DNA of 64,000 nt from Roseibium marinum (GCF_002906165.1 NZ_PPCN01000013.1:1-64000); one strand, 5' to 3'; shown: positions 16,988 through 26,259, counted from the stretch's first letter. A program made the numbers and translations. Notes: a model not told the origin generated them from the sequence alone.

Positions 16988-17473
16988 ATGAAAAGCTGGC
17001 CTGAAAAAAAGACATGGATGTGTCTTTCCCTGGTATTGACACTTCATCTGTGTGTTTTTGCAGGTGACAGTCTTGCCCGTCCCCAGGTTTTTGTCCCCGA
17101 TACGATCAGCGGATATGCGATCGGCGGACATGATCCGGTGAGTTATTTCGTTGACAGTCGCCCGCGCCAGGGTAGCCGCCGGTACGAATTTAAATGGGGC
17201 GGTGCCGAATGGATCTTCGTCAACGAGGGCAATTTAGCCGCCTTTCAGCGCGATCCGGATGCCTATGCGCCGCTTTTCGCGGGATGTGGCGGCTACGCGT
17301 TGTCCGAAGGGTTCGCTGCGGCCGGCAATCCCTTCATCTATGCCATCGTGGAGGGAAAGCTTGTGTTCTTCCATTCCGTCGTCAACCGGTTCCTGTTCCT
17401 CGTCAACGGCACGCAACTGATGAAAGCCGCGCAAGAAAACGCGGCAACAGTCGGGTGCATTCCTGAACTTTAG
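16988..17473 (+). CDS. Secreted YHS-domain protein
   Basis: The 161-residue protein has an N-terminal hydrophobic signal segment (about 10-30, ending GDSLA). A YHS-type domain follows: AIGGHDPVSYFVDSRPRQGS and YEFKWGGAEWIFVNEGNLAAFQRDPDAYAPLFAGCGGYAL, with the conserved pattern seen in YHS proteins thought to bind metal. The Cys in CGGYA and a C-terminal Cys (GCIPEL) may form a disulfide. The cellular role is unknown. Confidence 0.8.
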   Translation: MKSWPEKKTWMCLSLVLTLHLCVFAGDSLARPQVFVPDTISGYAIGGHDPVSYFVDSRPRQGSRRYEFKWGGAEWIFVNEGNLAAFQRDPDAYAPLFAGCGGYALSEGFAAAGNPFIYAIVEGKLVFFHSVVNRFLFLVNGTQLMKAAQENAATVGCIPEL

Positions 17474-17652
17474 GTCTGTCTGTCAGACGCCAGGGCCGTC
17501 CTCTTGCAAGGCTATTGGGAAAACTTTCATCTGGAAGATCCCGCGCGCCGGGTAACCGCGCCTTGGCACAGGCTTGCGGGATGTGTAAATCTTTAGCCAA
17601 ACATCGCGAATCATGTCCTTGCTGGGATTTTCAAGAAGAGCTTCATACCGTC

Positions 17653-18297
17653 ATGTCCGCACTTAAAGAGCTATCCTCTCTGGACCTTGCCGCCCTGGTG
17701 GCAAGCCGCGTTTGCCACGATATCATCAGCCCTGTCGGCGCAATCACCAATGGCCTGGAGGTTCTCGACGAAGAGGGCTCGGAGGACATGCACGAGTTCG
17801 CGATGGATCTGATCCGCAAGAGTGCGCGTCAGGCATCGGCGAAACTGCAGTTCGCGCGGCTGGCTTTCGGAGCCGCCGGTTCAGCGGGGGCGGAGATCGA
17901 TCTCGGCGATGCCCAGGTGGTTGCGACCGGATTCATGGAAAACGAAAAGTCCGATCTGACCTGGGAAATCGCCCGGCATCTTATGCCAAAGAACTACGTC
18001 AAGCTTCTTCTCAACCTGATCCTGATCGCCAATCAATGCGTTCCGCGCGGCGGAGAGATCAGGGTGACCATGGAAGGTGAGCCGAAGTCACCGTCCTTTA
18101 CGCTGCATGCGAGCGGTCTCAATCCGCGGATACCGCTCGGCATGAAGGAAACATTGAGCGGCGAGGAGCCGGAAAGAGTTGACGCGCATTCCGTGCAGCC
18201 GATCTACACTTTGCTGCTTGCGCGTGAATCCGGTATGGTATTAGCGATAGACAAACAAGAAGAATTGGTAAAAATTACAGCCTTTCCGACAGAATAA
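17653..18297 (+). CDS. chpT: Histidine phosphotransferase ChpT
   Basis: ChpT is a dimeric histidine phosphotransferase that carries phosphate from the hybrid kinase CckA to the regulator CtrA (and CpdR) in alphaproteobacterial cell-cycle control. The signature VASRVCHDIISPVGAITNGLE is present, with His22 as the phospho-site. A degenerate ATPase-like domain follows, with LLLNLILIANQCVPRGG. The start at 17653 gives 214 residues, as in homologues; the frame is open a further 46 codons upstream, but those residues are not conserved in character. ctrA is encoded 8 kb downstream. Confidence 0.88.
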   Translation: MSALKELSSLDLAALVASRVCHDIISPVGAITNGLEVLDEEGSEDMHEFAMDLIRKSARQASAKLQFARLAFGAAGSAGAEIDLGDAQVVATGFMENEKSDLTWEIARHLMPKNYVKLLLNLILIANQCVPRGGEIRVTMEGEPKSPSFTLHASGLNPRIPLGMKETLSGEEPERVDAHSVQPIYTLLLARESGMVLAIDKQEELVKITAFPTE

Positions 18298-18354
18298 AGA
18301 CGTCGATCAAAAGTTTCGACCTGTTTCAGCGTATCTTAACTGTTTGCCCCCAAC

Positions 18355-18427
18355 CTGCTCTCATGGACTTCTCGGTCCAGACATCCTTTTCGGGATGCGG
18401 AACCAGTAACAAGTCGGGTGAGAGCAG
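18355..18427 (+). promoter_or_regulatory. Structured leader in front of cheA (three-way-junction-like)
   Basis: CTGCTCTCA (18355-18363) is perfectly complementary to TGAGAGCAG (18419-18427), only 3 bp before the cheA ATG. Between the arms are two more perfect hairpins, TGGAC/GTCCA (18364-18368 with 18375-18379) and CATCC/GGATG (18382-18386 with 18393-18397). A 21-base single-stranded segment closes the loop. The closing stem includes the purine-rich ribosome site of cheA, so folding would block translation. It resembles no leader known to me. Confidence 0.5.
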
Positions 18428-18430
18428 GCG

Positions 18431-21214
18431 ATGGATGACCTCCTCAGGGAATTTATTACCGAGACGAACGAAAGTCTCGATGTTGTTGACGTAGAGCTCG
18501 TAAAATTCGAGCAGGAACCCAACAACGCCACCATTCTAGATAACATTTTCCGTCTGGTGCATACGATCAAGGGCACTTGTGGATTTCTGGGCCTTCCCCG
18601 GCTTGAAGGAATTGCGCACGCGGCTGAAACGCTTATGGGCAAATTCCGTGACGGTGCGCCCGTCACACAGGAAGCCGTGTCGCTCATTCTTATATCGATC
18701 GACCAGATCAAGGACATTCTCGGCGAGCTTGAGGCCGGCGAAGGCGACGAGCCTGCCGGCGATGACAGCGAACTGATTTCCAAGCTGGAAGCGATGTCGG
18801 CCAAAGCCGATGCCGCCATGGCCGGCGAAGGTGCCGAAGCGGACGCAGAAGTAGCTCCCGCAGAGGCTGACGTGGCGGAGCAGGAGCCTGAACGCGCCCT
18901 TCGTCCCGGTGAGGTCTCGCTCGATGAACTGGAGCGCGCTTTCCGCGAAACGGAAATCGAAGTCGAGACTGTCGAAGCGGAAGTTGTTGAAACACAGGAA
19001 ATCACCGCTGAAGCCGACAAGCCTGCGCCTGCGGAAGAACCCGCGGCCGCACCTGCCGCCGCGGACGTAAAGAGCGCAGCCAAAGCCCCGGTGAAAAAGC
19101 CCGACGGCGAGACCGGTGAGAAGAAATCTTCCGGTGGCGGTGTTTCCAACAAGAGCATTCGTGTCGCGGTCGATACGCTCGAACACCTGATGACCATGGT
19201 GTCTGAGCTGGTTCTGACCCGGAACCAGCTTCTGGAAATCGTGCGCCGTCACGAAGACAGTGAATTCAAGGTGCCGCTTCAGCGCCTTTCCAATGTAACT
19301 GCCGAGCTGCAGGAAGGGGTCATGGCGACCCGGATGCAGCCGATCGGCAATGCGTGGCAGAAACTGCCGCGTATCGTCCGCGACCTCAGTCAGGAACTTG
19401 AAAAGCCGATCGAACTGGAAATGATCGGTGCGGATACCGAACTGGACCGCCAGGTCCTTGAGATGATCAAGGATCCGCTCACCCACATGGTTCGCAATTC
19501 CGCCGACCATGGGCTGGAGGGTCCAGAGACGCGCCGTGCCGCCGGCAAAGTCGAAAAAGGCACGATCACCCTCGCCGCGTATCATGAAGGCGGCCATATC
19601 ATCATCGAGGTCCGCGACGACGGCGCGGGCATCAATGTCGAGCGGGTGAAGGCAAAGGTTGTGGAGCGTGGCCTGGCCACGGAAGCCGACGTCGACAAGA
19701 TGACGGATGCCCAGATCCACAAATTCATCTTCGCGGCCGGCTTCTCCACTGCCGCCCAGGTGACCAGCGTGTCCGGCCGCGGTGTCGGCATGGACGTGGT
19801 GCGGAACAATATCGAACTGATCGGCGGTACGGTCGATCTTCGCTCGACGCCGGGTAAAGGTTCGAGCTTCATCATCAAGATTCCGCTGACGCTGGCCATC
19901 GTTTCGACGCTGATCGTCGAAGCCGCTGGCGACCGGTTCGCGATTCCCCAGCTTTCGGTGGTCGAACTGGTGCGTGTGCAGACCAATTCGGAGCACAGGA
20001 TCGAGCGGATCAAGAATACTCCGGTCCTGCGCCTGCGCAACAAACTGCTGCCGCTTGTGCATCTTTCCCAGCTGCTCGGCATCTACGAGGGCGAACATGA
20101 GGAAGAGGCAATCAACTCGGACAACGGTTTCATCGTTGTCATGCAGGTCGGCAGCCAGACTTTCGGTGTTGTTGTCGATGGCGTCTTCCATACGGAAGAA
20201 ATCGTGGTCAAGCCGATGTCGACCATGCTGCGCAATCTGGGCATGTTCTCTGGAAACACCATTTTGGGTGACGGCTCGGTAATCATGATTATCGATCCGA
20301 ACGGAATTGCCAGCGCCATGGCGAGCCATGCGTCCAGCTCGGTTGCCGAAAGCGAGGAAGACGAACAGGAAGGCCTGCAGAGCAAGGCCACTTCCGGACA
20401 GAGCTCGATCTCGCTTCTGCTGTTCCGTGCAGGTGCGCCCGAACCGAAGGCTGTGCCGCTTTCGCTGGTCACCCGCCTGGAAGAATTCGAGGTTTCGAAA
20501 ATCGAGCGGTCCAACGGACGCGACCTCGTCCAGTACCGCGGAGCGCTCATGCCGCTCGTCTACGTCAACGAAGGCGACCGTCACAAGACGGAAGGCACGC
20601 AGCCGATGCTGGTCTTCTCCGATGCGGGCCGGTCCATGGGCCTCGTCGTCGACGAGATCGTCGATATTGTCGAGGACCGCATGAATATCGAAGTCGGGTC
20701 GGAACGTCCCGGTGTTCTCGGCTCCGCCATCGTCAAGGAACGGGCAACCGAAATCATCGATCTCGGCTTTTATCTGCCGCAGGCCTTCGAAGACTGGTTC
20801 ATGCGCAAGGAAATGGACATCGCGTCCCTGACGAAAAAAGTACTCTTCGTCGATGACTCGTCCTTTTTCCGGAACATGCTGACGCCGGTGCTGAAAGCGG
20901 CCGGTTACGACGTCACCACCTGTACCGGTCCGCAGCAGGCCCTGGACCTTCTGGAAGACGGCGAAAAGTTCCATGCGATCGTCAGCGATATCGAGATGCC
21001 GGAGATCAACGGCTTCGAGTTCTGTGAATCGCTTCGGCGCGATCCGCGCTTCCGCCAGATTCCGGTCCTCGCCCTGTCATCGATGGTCACACCCGCTTCG
21101 ATCGAGCGTGGCCGCCAGGCGGGCTTTGACGACTATGTCGCGAAATTCGACCGTCCCGGCTTGATTGCCGCTCTGAAAGATGTCTTCTCCGGTGAAATGG
21201 GAGCAGCAGCATGA
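18431..21214 (+). CDS. cheA: Chemotaxis histidine kinase CheA with C-terminal receiver (CheA-REC)
   Basis: This central kinase of chemotaxis autophosphorylates under receptor control and donates phosphate to CheY and CheB. The 927-residue chain contains, in order: an Hpt domain (His44 in RLVHTIKGT); a long acidic Ala/Glu-rich linker (about 110-235) in place of a clear P2 domain; dimerisation and HATPase domains (MVRNSADHG at about 353, DDGAGIN at about 395, GRGVGMDVVR at about 450); and a first CheW-like regulatory domain (490-635). A second CheW-like region (657-790) and a receiver domain (803-920) follow, with Asp853 in SDIEMPEINGFEF. The receiver may act as a phosphate sink. cheW overlaps the stop (ATGA). 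Confidence 0.96.
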   Translation: MDDLLREFITETNESLDVVDVELVKFEQEPNNATILDNIFRLVHTIKGTCGFLGLPRLEGIAHAAETLMGKFRDGAPVTQEAVSLILISIDQIKDILGELEAGEGDEPAGDDSELISKLEAMSAKADAAMAGEGAEADAEVAPAEADVAEQEPERALRPGEVSLDELERAFRETEIEVETVEAEVVETQEITAEADKPAPAEEPAAAPAAADVKSAAKAPVKKPDGETGEKKSSGGGVSNKSIRVAVDTLEHLMTMVSELVLTRNQLLEIVRRHEDSEFKVPLQRLSNVTAELQEGVMATRMQPIGNAWQKLPRIVRDLSQELEKPIELEMIGADTELDRQVLEMIKDPLTHMVRNSADHGLEGPETRRAAGKVEKGTITLAAYHEGGHIIIEVRDDGAGINVERVKAKVVERGLATEADVDKMTDAQIHKFIFAAGFSTAAQVTSVSGRGVGMDVVRNNIELIGGTVDLRSTPGKGSSFIIKIPLTLAIVSTLIVEAAGDRFAIPQLSVVELVRVQTNSEHRIERIKNTPVLRLRNKLLPLVHLSQLLGIYEGEHEEEAINSDNGFIVVMQVGSQTFGVVVDGVFHTEEIVVKPMSTMLRNLGMFSGNTILGDGSVIMIIDPNGIASAMASHASSSVAESEEDEQEGLQSKATSGQSSISLLLFRAGAPEPKAVPLSLVTRLEEFEVSKIERSNGRDLVQYRGALMPLVYVNEGDRHKTEGTQPMLVFSDAGRSMGLVVDEIVDIVEDRMNIEVGSERPGVLGSAIVKERATEIIDLGFYLPQAFEDWFMRKEMDIASLTKKVLFVDDSSFFRNMLTPVLKAAGYDVTTCTGPQQALDLLEDGEKFHAIVSDIEMPEINGFEFCESLRRDPRFRQIPVLALSSMVTPASIERGRQAGFDDYVAKFDRPGLIAALKDVFSGEMGAAA

Positions 21215-21702
21215 ATGTGCTGGAACACAAAATCGACGTGGATCACAATGCAGCCAGTGACATGATCCAGTATGTGACCGTGGTGATCGGAGGCCAGCTC
21301 TTCGGCCTCCCGATTTCCCAGGTCCATGACGTGTTCGTTCCCGAGAGCGTTACCCGCGTGCCGATGTCCGCCCCGGAAGTCCAGGGCGTGCTCAACCTGC
21401 GTGGCCGTATCGTTACCGCGATCAACATGCGGCGCCGTCTCCACCTGCCTCCTCTCGAAGAGGGGCAGATGATGGCTGTCGGCATCGAGTACAAACACGA
21501 AAGCTACGGTCTGGTTATCGATACCGTCGGTGAAGTGCTGACATTGTCGTCCTCTTCGGAGGAACCCAATCCGTCAAACCTGGATCGCCGCTGGGCGGAA
21601 ATTTCGGGCGGCGTGCACCGCCTGGAGGGTAAGCTGATGGTGATCCTGGATGTTGACCGCCTGCTCGGTTCCATGTTCACGGAACCATCGGTTGCGGCAT
21701 AA
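21211..21702 (+). CDS. cheW: Chemotaxis coupling protein CheW
   Basis: An adaptor linking chemoreceptors to CheA. The 163 residues form one CheW domain: YVTVVIGGQLFGLPISQVHDVF, EVQGVLNLRGRIVTAINMRRRL and LVIDTVGEVL are collinear with the family. The ATG overlaps the cheA stop by 4 bp, implying translational coupling and matched stoichiometry. A 37-bp gap separates it from cheY. Confidence 0.95.
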   Translation: MNVLEHKIDVDHNAASDMIQYVTVVIGGQLFGLPISQVHDVFVPESVTRVPMSAPEVQGVLNLRGRIVTAINMRRRLHLPPLEEGQMMAVGIEYKHESYGLVIDTVGEVLTLSSSSEEPNPSNLDRRWAEISGGVHRLEGKLMVILDVDRLLGSMFTEPSVAA

Positions 21703-21739
21703 GCAGGCCGGAAGCGGCCGTTGAGTGGAGTTACGCCTG

Positions 21740-22105
21740 ATGAAACAGTGCCTTGTAGTTGATGACTCAAGCGTCATCCGTAAGGTCGCCCGCCGGATCC
21801 TGGAAGATCTGCAATTCGAGATCACCGAAGCCGAAGACGGCCAGCAGGCGCTCGACGAATGCAGGAAGACCATGCCGGACGCGATCCTCCTGGACTGGAA
21901 CATGCCGGTGATGGACGGTCTTGAATTTCTGACCAGCCTCAGGGCCGAAGAAGGCGGGGAAAGTCCGATTGTTGTTTTCTGTACGACGGAAAACGACGTT
22001 GCGCATATCGCGCGGGCCATTCGGGCAGGTGCCAACGAATACATCATGAAACCCTTCGACCGGGAAATCGTCGAAGCCAAGTTTCAGGAAGTTGGTCTTA
22101 TCTAG
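21740..22105 (+). CDS. cheY: Chemotaxis response regulator CheY
   Basis: A single receiver domain of 121 residues. The acidic pair is DD (residues 8-9, VVDDSSVIRKVARRIL), the phospho-acceptor is Asp52 in LLDWNMPVMDG, the switch Thr is in FCTTEND, and the conserved Lys is in YIMKPFD. Phosphorylated by CheA, it would act at the flagellar motor. The ATG at 21740 has GGAG 9 bp upstream; an in-frame GTG five codons earlier overlaps that site and is less likely. Confidence 0.94.
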   Translation: MKQCLVVDDSSVIRKVARRILEDLQFEITEAEDGQQALDECRKTMPDAILLDWNMPVMDGLEFLTSLRAEEGGESPIVVFCTTENDVAHIARAIRAGANEYIMKPFDREIVEAKFQEVGLI

Positions 22106-22125
22106 TCTCCAGTTGGGCGATCTCA

Positions 22126-23340
22126 ATGGCATTTGCGCAAAGAATTTCTGCCGGCGCCAGTCCCGGCAGCGATCCCATCAAGGTGATGGTGGTCGATGAT
22201 GCGGTGGTGATCCGCGGCTTGCTGACCCGGTGGCTCGGAGAAGACAAGGATCTCAAAGTCGTCGGCTCGCACAGAAACGGCAAACTTGCCGTCGAAGACA
22301 TCGAAAAAAGCAATCCGGATGTCGTTGTGCTCGATATCGAGATGCCGGAGATGGACGGTATGACCGCTTTGCCGCTTATGCTGGCCAAAAAGCGTGACCT
22401 CATCGTTATCATGGCATCTACGCTGACCCGCCGTAATGCGGAAGTCAGCCTGAAGGCCCTATCTCTCGGGGCGTCCGATTATGTCCCCAAGCCGGAATCC
22501 ACTTCCGAAGTGACGACGTCGATCGACTTCCGCCGGGAACTTGTGGAAAAGGTCAAGGCGCTCGGGGCGCGGGCTCAGCGCATGCGCGCTCCGGCACGCT
22601 CCATGCGCGCCGAAACCAGCGCGGGCCGGGTCTCGCACCCGGCAACGCCAGTCACGTCACGCCCGGCAACGGATACGCGGGCAAGCTTCCGCGGCGCCGC
22701 GCAGCCGGCGGCCGCAGCGGCGAAGACGCTTCAGACAAGGCCCTATTCCTCGGCCCGTCCGCGCATTCTGGCCATCGGCTCGTCCACCGGCGGGCCCCAG
22801 GCCCTGCAGGAAGTGATGAAGGAAGTGGGAACGGCAATGAATGAAGTTCCGGTTGTCGTCACCCAGCATATGCCACCGACCTTTACCGCGATCCTTGCCG
22901 AGCATCTGGGCAAGGCTGCCCTGCGTCCGGCAAAGGAAGGGGAAGACGGCGAAATTCTTCAACCCGGCAACATCTATGTGGCGCCAGGCGGAAAACACAT
23001 GATCCTGGAAAAAGACGGCGGCGCGGTGAAGATCCGCCTGACGGACGGGCCTCCTGTGAATTTCTGCAAACCCGCCGTCGATCCGCTGTTCGACAGCGTC
23101 GCGAAGGCCTACGGGTCCGCGTGTCTTGCTGTCATTCTGACCGGAATGGGACATGACGGCGCGGATGGTGTCAAAACCATCACCGCAGGCGGAGGCAGTG
23201 TCATCACGCAGGACGAGGCAACCAGCGTCGTCTGGGGCATGCCCGGAGCGGCCGCGCACACCGGAATGTGCAGCGACATCCTACCGTTGAAAGACATTGG
23301 ACCGAAAATCGGGCGCATATTGAAGGGGAACACGAGATGA
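22126..23340 (+). CDS. cheB: Chemotaxis methylesterase/deamidase CheB
   Basis: It removes methyl groups from chemoreceptors once phosphorylated by CheA, providing adaptation with CheR. The 404-residue protein has an N-terminal receiver (VMVVDDAVVIRGLL; phospho-Asp70 in VVLDIEMPEMDG), an Ala/Arg-rich linker (about 145-205) and a C-terminal methylesterase domain with catalytic Ser220 (GSSTGGPQ), His248 (TQHMPP) and Asp344 (GMGHDGADG). Its stop overlaps the cheR start (ATGA). Confidence 0.96.
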   Translation: MAFAQRISAGASPGSDPIKVMVVDDAVVIRGLLTRWLGEDKDLKVVGSHRNGKLAVEDIEKSNPDVVVLDIEMPEMDGMTALPLMLAKKRDLIVIMASTLTRRNAEVSLKALSLGASDYVPKPESTSEVTTSIDFRRELVEKVKALGARAQRMRAPARSMRAETSAGRVSHPATPVTSRPATDTRASFRGAAQPAAAAAKTLQTRPYSSARPRILAIGSSTGGPQALQEVMKEVGTAMNEVPVVVTQHMPPTFTAILAEHLGKAALRPAKEGEDGEILQPGNIYVAPGGKHMILEKDGGAVKIRLTDGPPVNFCKPAVDPLFDSVAKAYGSACLAVILTGMGHDGADGVKTITAGGGSVITQDEATSVVWGMPGAAAHTGMCSDILPLKDIGPKIGRILKGNTR

Positions 23341-24221
23341 CCCCTGGCGAATTCGAGTTTCTGAAAAACTTTCTGAAGACCCGCTCCGGCCTGGTTCTGT
23401 CGAATGACAAACAGTATCTGGTTGAAAGCCGGCTTCTGCCGATTGCGCGCAGTTCGAAGCTGGAGACACTGAGTGCCGTTATCCAGACCCTTCAGCGCAG
23501 CGGCAACCGCGCGCTCGAAACGGACGTTATCGAGGCGATGACGACAAACGAGTCGTTTTTCTTCCGTGACAAGACGCCGTTCGACAATTTCAGGGACACC
23601 ATGCTTCCGGCGCTGCTGCAAAGCCGGTCGAACTTCAAGCAGCTCAAGATCTGGTGCGCCGCGGCCTCCAGCGGGCAGGAACCCTATTCCCTGGCGATGT
23701 GCCTGAAGGAAGAGGCAGCCAAGATGGGCGGCTGGCGGACCCGAATCCTGGGTACCGATCTTTCCCTGGAAGTGCTGGAGAAAGCGAAAGCCGGTCTCTA
23801 CAGCCAGTTCGAGGTCCAGCGCGGTCTGCCGATCCAGTTGCTGCTGAAATATTTCGAGCAGAAGGGCGACATGTGGCAGATCGGCGCCCCCATGCGGTCA
23901 ATGATCGAGTGGAAAAAACTGAACCTTCTGGAAAACTTCGCACATCTGGGAGAGTTCGACATCGTCTTCTGCCGGAATGTGCTGATCTATTTCGATCAGG
24001 CGACCAAGTCGGAGATCCTGGCGCGGCTCGCGAAATCGCTTCCGGAAGACGGATATCTGGTTCTCGGCGCCGCGGAGACGGTCGTCGGCCTGACTGACGC
24101 GTTCAAGCCCGTTCCGGGCAAACGCGGGCTGTTTCAGAAAAAACCGGCAGTTCATGCGGCAACCGGTCCGGGCGCGAGCACGCGGTTCGCCGCCGGCGGT
24201 GTGGCCGGACTGCGCAGATAG
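23337..24221 (+). CDS. cheR: Chemoreceptor glutamate methyltransferase CheR
   Basis: It transfers methyl groups from SAM to receptor glutamates. The 294-residue protein starts with an all-helical N-terminal domain (FEFLKNFLKTRSGLVLSNDK, about 4-24) and then a SAM-binding domain: TTNESFFFRDK, IWCAAASSGQEPYSLAM and FDIVFCRNVLIYFD are family signatures. The ATG overlaps the cheB stop; an upstream in-frame extension lies within cheB and lacks a ribosome site. It is the last gene of the operon. No cheD or chemoreceptor gene accompanies it. Confidence 0.95.
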   Translation: MTPGEFEFLKNFLKTRSGLVLSNDKQYLVESRLLPIARSSKLETLSAVIQTLQRSGNRALETDVIEAMTTNESFFFRDKTPFDNFRDTMLPALLQSRSNFKQLKIWCAAASSGQEPYSLAMCLKEEAAKMGGWRTRILGTDLSLEVLEKAKAGLYSQFEVQRGLPIQLLLKYFEQKGDMWQIGAPMRSMIEWKKLNLLENFAHLGEFDIVFCRNVLIYFDQATKSEILARLAKSLPEDGYLVLGAAETVVGLTDAFKPVPGKRGLFQKKPAVHAATGPGASTRFAAGGVAGLRR

Positions 24222-24242
24222 CTCCACCCGTGAGAGAAAAAC

Positions 24243-24269
24243 AAAAGGCGGCCAATGGTCGCCTTTTTT
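24243..24269 (+). terminator. Rho-independent terminator of the che operon
   Basis: AAAAGGCG (24243-24250) pairs with CGCCTTTT (24260-24267) and the run of T continues to 24269. An outer GTGAGA/TCTCAC pair encloses it. It lies 22 bp past the cheR stop. Confidence 0.9.
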
Positions 24270-24511
24270 CATGTCTCACGCGATCGTGACCCGCTGGCCG
24301 GCTTCGGTGGACTGAGATAAACTACTCAGATCATTTGTAAATTTCCCGCAAGTGGAACTTGACAGCGGATCGGGTGCCTGCCTTGGGCCTGCTCCACTTG
24401 CCAGTTCAGCCAAGCTTTCCATCTGTTTGCAGATACGTTTGGGTCCTCGGGAAAGCGCGGTTTTCCTAAAGAGGGCCGGGTCATGCGTCCGCATCAGAAG
24501 AGAGTGGGAAA

Positions 24512-25483
24512 ATGAGCGAGATAAAAGTTGAACTGACACGCCGGGCGGCACTGCTCGGGGCTGGAGGCGCGCTTGCCGGAGCGGGGCTGGCGGTATCCTT
24601 GCCGGCACAGGCGGCAGCCGCAAAGCAGGGTTCCCTTGCCGCGCCGGTGGCGCGCTATCCGCTCGGCGGATTTGAGATCAACACACTTCTGGACGGAGCG
24701 GTGACCCTTCAGGAACCGCAGAAAACCTTCGCAATGAATGTCGAAGCGGACACGTTCTCAGCGACCTCGGCGGAAAACTTCGTTCCTGATGATTCGTTTC
24801 AGATCAGCTTCACGCCGACCCTGATCAACACGGGCAGCGAACTGATTCTGTTCGACACCGGCAACGGCGAAGATGCGCGTCCGGGGCGCGGCAACATGCG
24901 TGCCGCGCTGGAAAATGCCGGTTATACGCCGGAACAGGTGGATGTGGTGGTGCTGACGCACATGCACCCGGATCACATCGGAGGGCTCATGGAGGGCGGA
25001 GCACCCGCCTTTGCCAACGCGCGCTACGTGACGGGCCAGAAGGAATACGATTTCTGGGCGGCAATGGATCCCGAGGCCAACGGTGTCACCAAGCTGATGG
25101 CATCGCATGTCAAGCCGCTGGCCGAGAATATGACATTCCTGAACGACGGCGGTGCGGTCACGTCGGGAATTACGGCGATGTCCGCGCCAGGCCATACACC
25201 CGGACACATGATCTACATGATCGAGAGTGACGGCAAGCAGCTTGCCCTGACGGCCGATACCGCGAATCACTTTGTCTGGTCCCTGGCCTATCCCGACTGG
25301 GAAGTCAGGTTCGACATGGACAAGGAAACCGCCGCGTCCACACGCAGGACGGTGTTCGGCATGCTGGCCGGCGACAAGGTCCCGTTCGTCGGCTATCATA
25401 TGCCGTTTCCGGCCGTCGGGTATGTGGCGCAGGAAGGCAGCGGTTTCCGCTACGTGCCTGCCTCCTATCAGCTGCATCTGTAA
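24512..25483 (+). CDS. Tat-exported metallo-beta-lactamase-fold hydrolase
   Basis: The 323-residue protein starts with a twin-arginine signal (LTRRAALLGAGGALAGAG, cleavage near AQAAA, residue 37), so it folds and loads metal before export. The MBL dinuclear zinc motif is THMHPDH (His150, His152, Asp154, His155), with a later GHTPGHM and a final GYHMPFPAVG. The fold covers lactonases, glyoxalases and others; the overall pattern is closest to MBL proteins annotated as AHL-lactonase-like, but substrate cannot be told. Family members of this type are usually monocistronic, as here. Confidence 0.85.
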   Translation: MSEIKVELTRRAALLGAGGALAGAGLAVSLPAQAAAAKQGSLAAPVARYPLGGFEINTLLDGAVTLQEPQKTFAMNVEADTFSATSAENFVPDDSFQISFTPTLINTGSELILFDTGNGEDARPGRGNMRAALENAGYTPEQVDVVVLTHMHPDHIGGLMEGGAPAFANARYVTGQKEYDFWAAMDPEANGVTKLMASHVKPLAENMTFLNDGGAVTSGITAMSAPGHTPGHMIYMIESDGKQLALTADTANHFVWSLAYPDWEVRFDMDKETAASTRRTVFGMLAGDKVPFVGYHMPFPAVGYVAQEGSGFRYVPASYQLHL

Positions 25484-25511
25484 CTCTTGCGGTCACAGGC
25501 TGAAAGTCAGC

Positions 25512-25540
25512 AAAAAACCCCGGGCAAGCCGGGGTTTTTT
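25512..25540. terminator. Bidirectional terminator between the MBL gene and ctrA
   Basis: AAAAAACCCCGG pairs with CCGGGGTTTTTT around GCAAG. It has A-rich and T-rich ends, so it works in both directions for the convergent genes. Confidence 0.93.
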
Positions 25541-25566
25541 AAATCTCGCCGGATACCTCTTGAGGT

Positions 25567-26259
25567 TCAGGCGGCCGCTTCGACTTCCGGTTCGCGCAGC
25601 ACATAACCGCGTCCCCACACCGTTTCGATGTAGTTCTTGCCGGAGGTGGCCGCAGCCAGCTTCTTGCGCAACTTGCAGATGAAGACGTCGATGATCTTCA
25701 GTTCCGGCTCGTCCATGCCGCCATAAAGATGGTTCAGGAACATCTCCTTGGTCAGCGTGGTGCCCTTGCGCAGCGAAAGCAGCTCGAGCATCTGGTATTC
25801 CTTGCCGGTCAGATGAACACGCTGCCCGCCGACTTCGACGGTCTTGGTATCCAGGTTGACCTTGAGGTCGCCGGTAATGATGACCGACTGGGCATGGCCC
25901 TTGGAACGGCGGACAATCGCATGGATCCGCGCGACCAGTTCGTCCTTGTGGAACGGCTTGGTCATGTAATCGTCCGCGCCGAAGCCGAGACCCCGGACCT
26001 TGTCCTCTATCCCCGCGTTCCCGGAAAGGATCAAGATCGGTGTCTTGACCTTTGAGACGCGAAGTGTCCGAAGAACCTCATACCCGGACATGTCCGGCAG
26101 GTTCAAATCCAACATGATGATGTCATAATCGTACAGTTTGCCGAGGTCGATGCCTTCCTCGCCAAGATCTGTCGTGTAGACGTTGAAGTTCTCGGACTTC
26201 AGCATCAGTTCGATGCTCTGCGCTGTCGCGCTATCATCCTCAATCAACAGTACACGCAT
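25567..26259 (-). CDS. ctrA: Cell-cycle response regulator CtrA
   Basis: An essential or developmental OmpR-type regulator of alphaproteobacteria, controlling division, replication and motility genes. The 230 residues begin [20 protein letters not shown]; phospho-Asp51 is in [14 protein letters not shown] winged-helix DNA-binding domain follows, with [32 protein letters not shown], all typical of CtrA. AAGGGGA lies 6 bp before the ATG at 26259; a short in-frame extension upstream is not conserved. It is divergent from fliI and is the target of the phosphorelay ending in ChpT (17.6 kb). Confidence 0.95.
   Translation of the reverse strand: MRVLLIEDDSATAQSIELMLKSENFNVYTTDLGEEGIDLGKLYDYDIIMLDLNLPDMSGYEVLRTLRVSKVKTPILILSGNAGIEDKVRGLGFGADDYMTKPFHKDELVARIHAIVRRSKGHAQSVIITGDLKVNLDTKTVEVGGQRVHLTGKEYQMLELLSLRKGTTLTKEMFLNHLYGGMDEPELKIIDVFICKLRKKLAAATSGKNYIETVWGRGYVLREPEVEAAA

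Noticed and set aside
18536-20974. Long open frame on the minus strand across cheA (over 800 codons)
   Set aside because: It is the antisense shadow of a GC-rich gene; the translation is rich in His, Arg and Asp with no family motif, while the plus frame has complete CheA domains.
24276-24623. 115-codon minus-strand frame upstream of the MBL gene
   Set aside because: Overlaps the Tat signal region of the MBL gene in antisense and starts in a low-information stretch. A CAAGTGGA/TCCACTTG inverted repeat (24349-24400) in the gap was noted but has a 36-bp loop and no known role.
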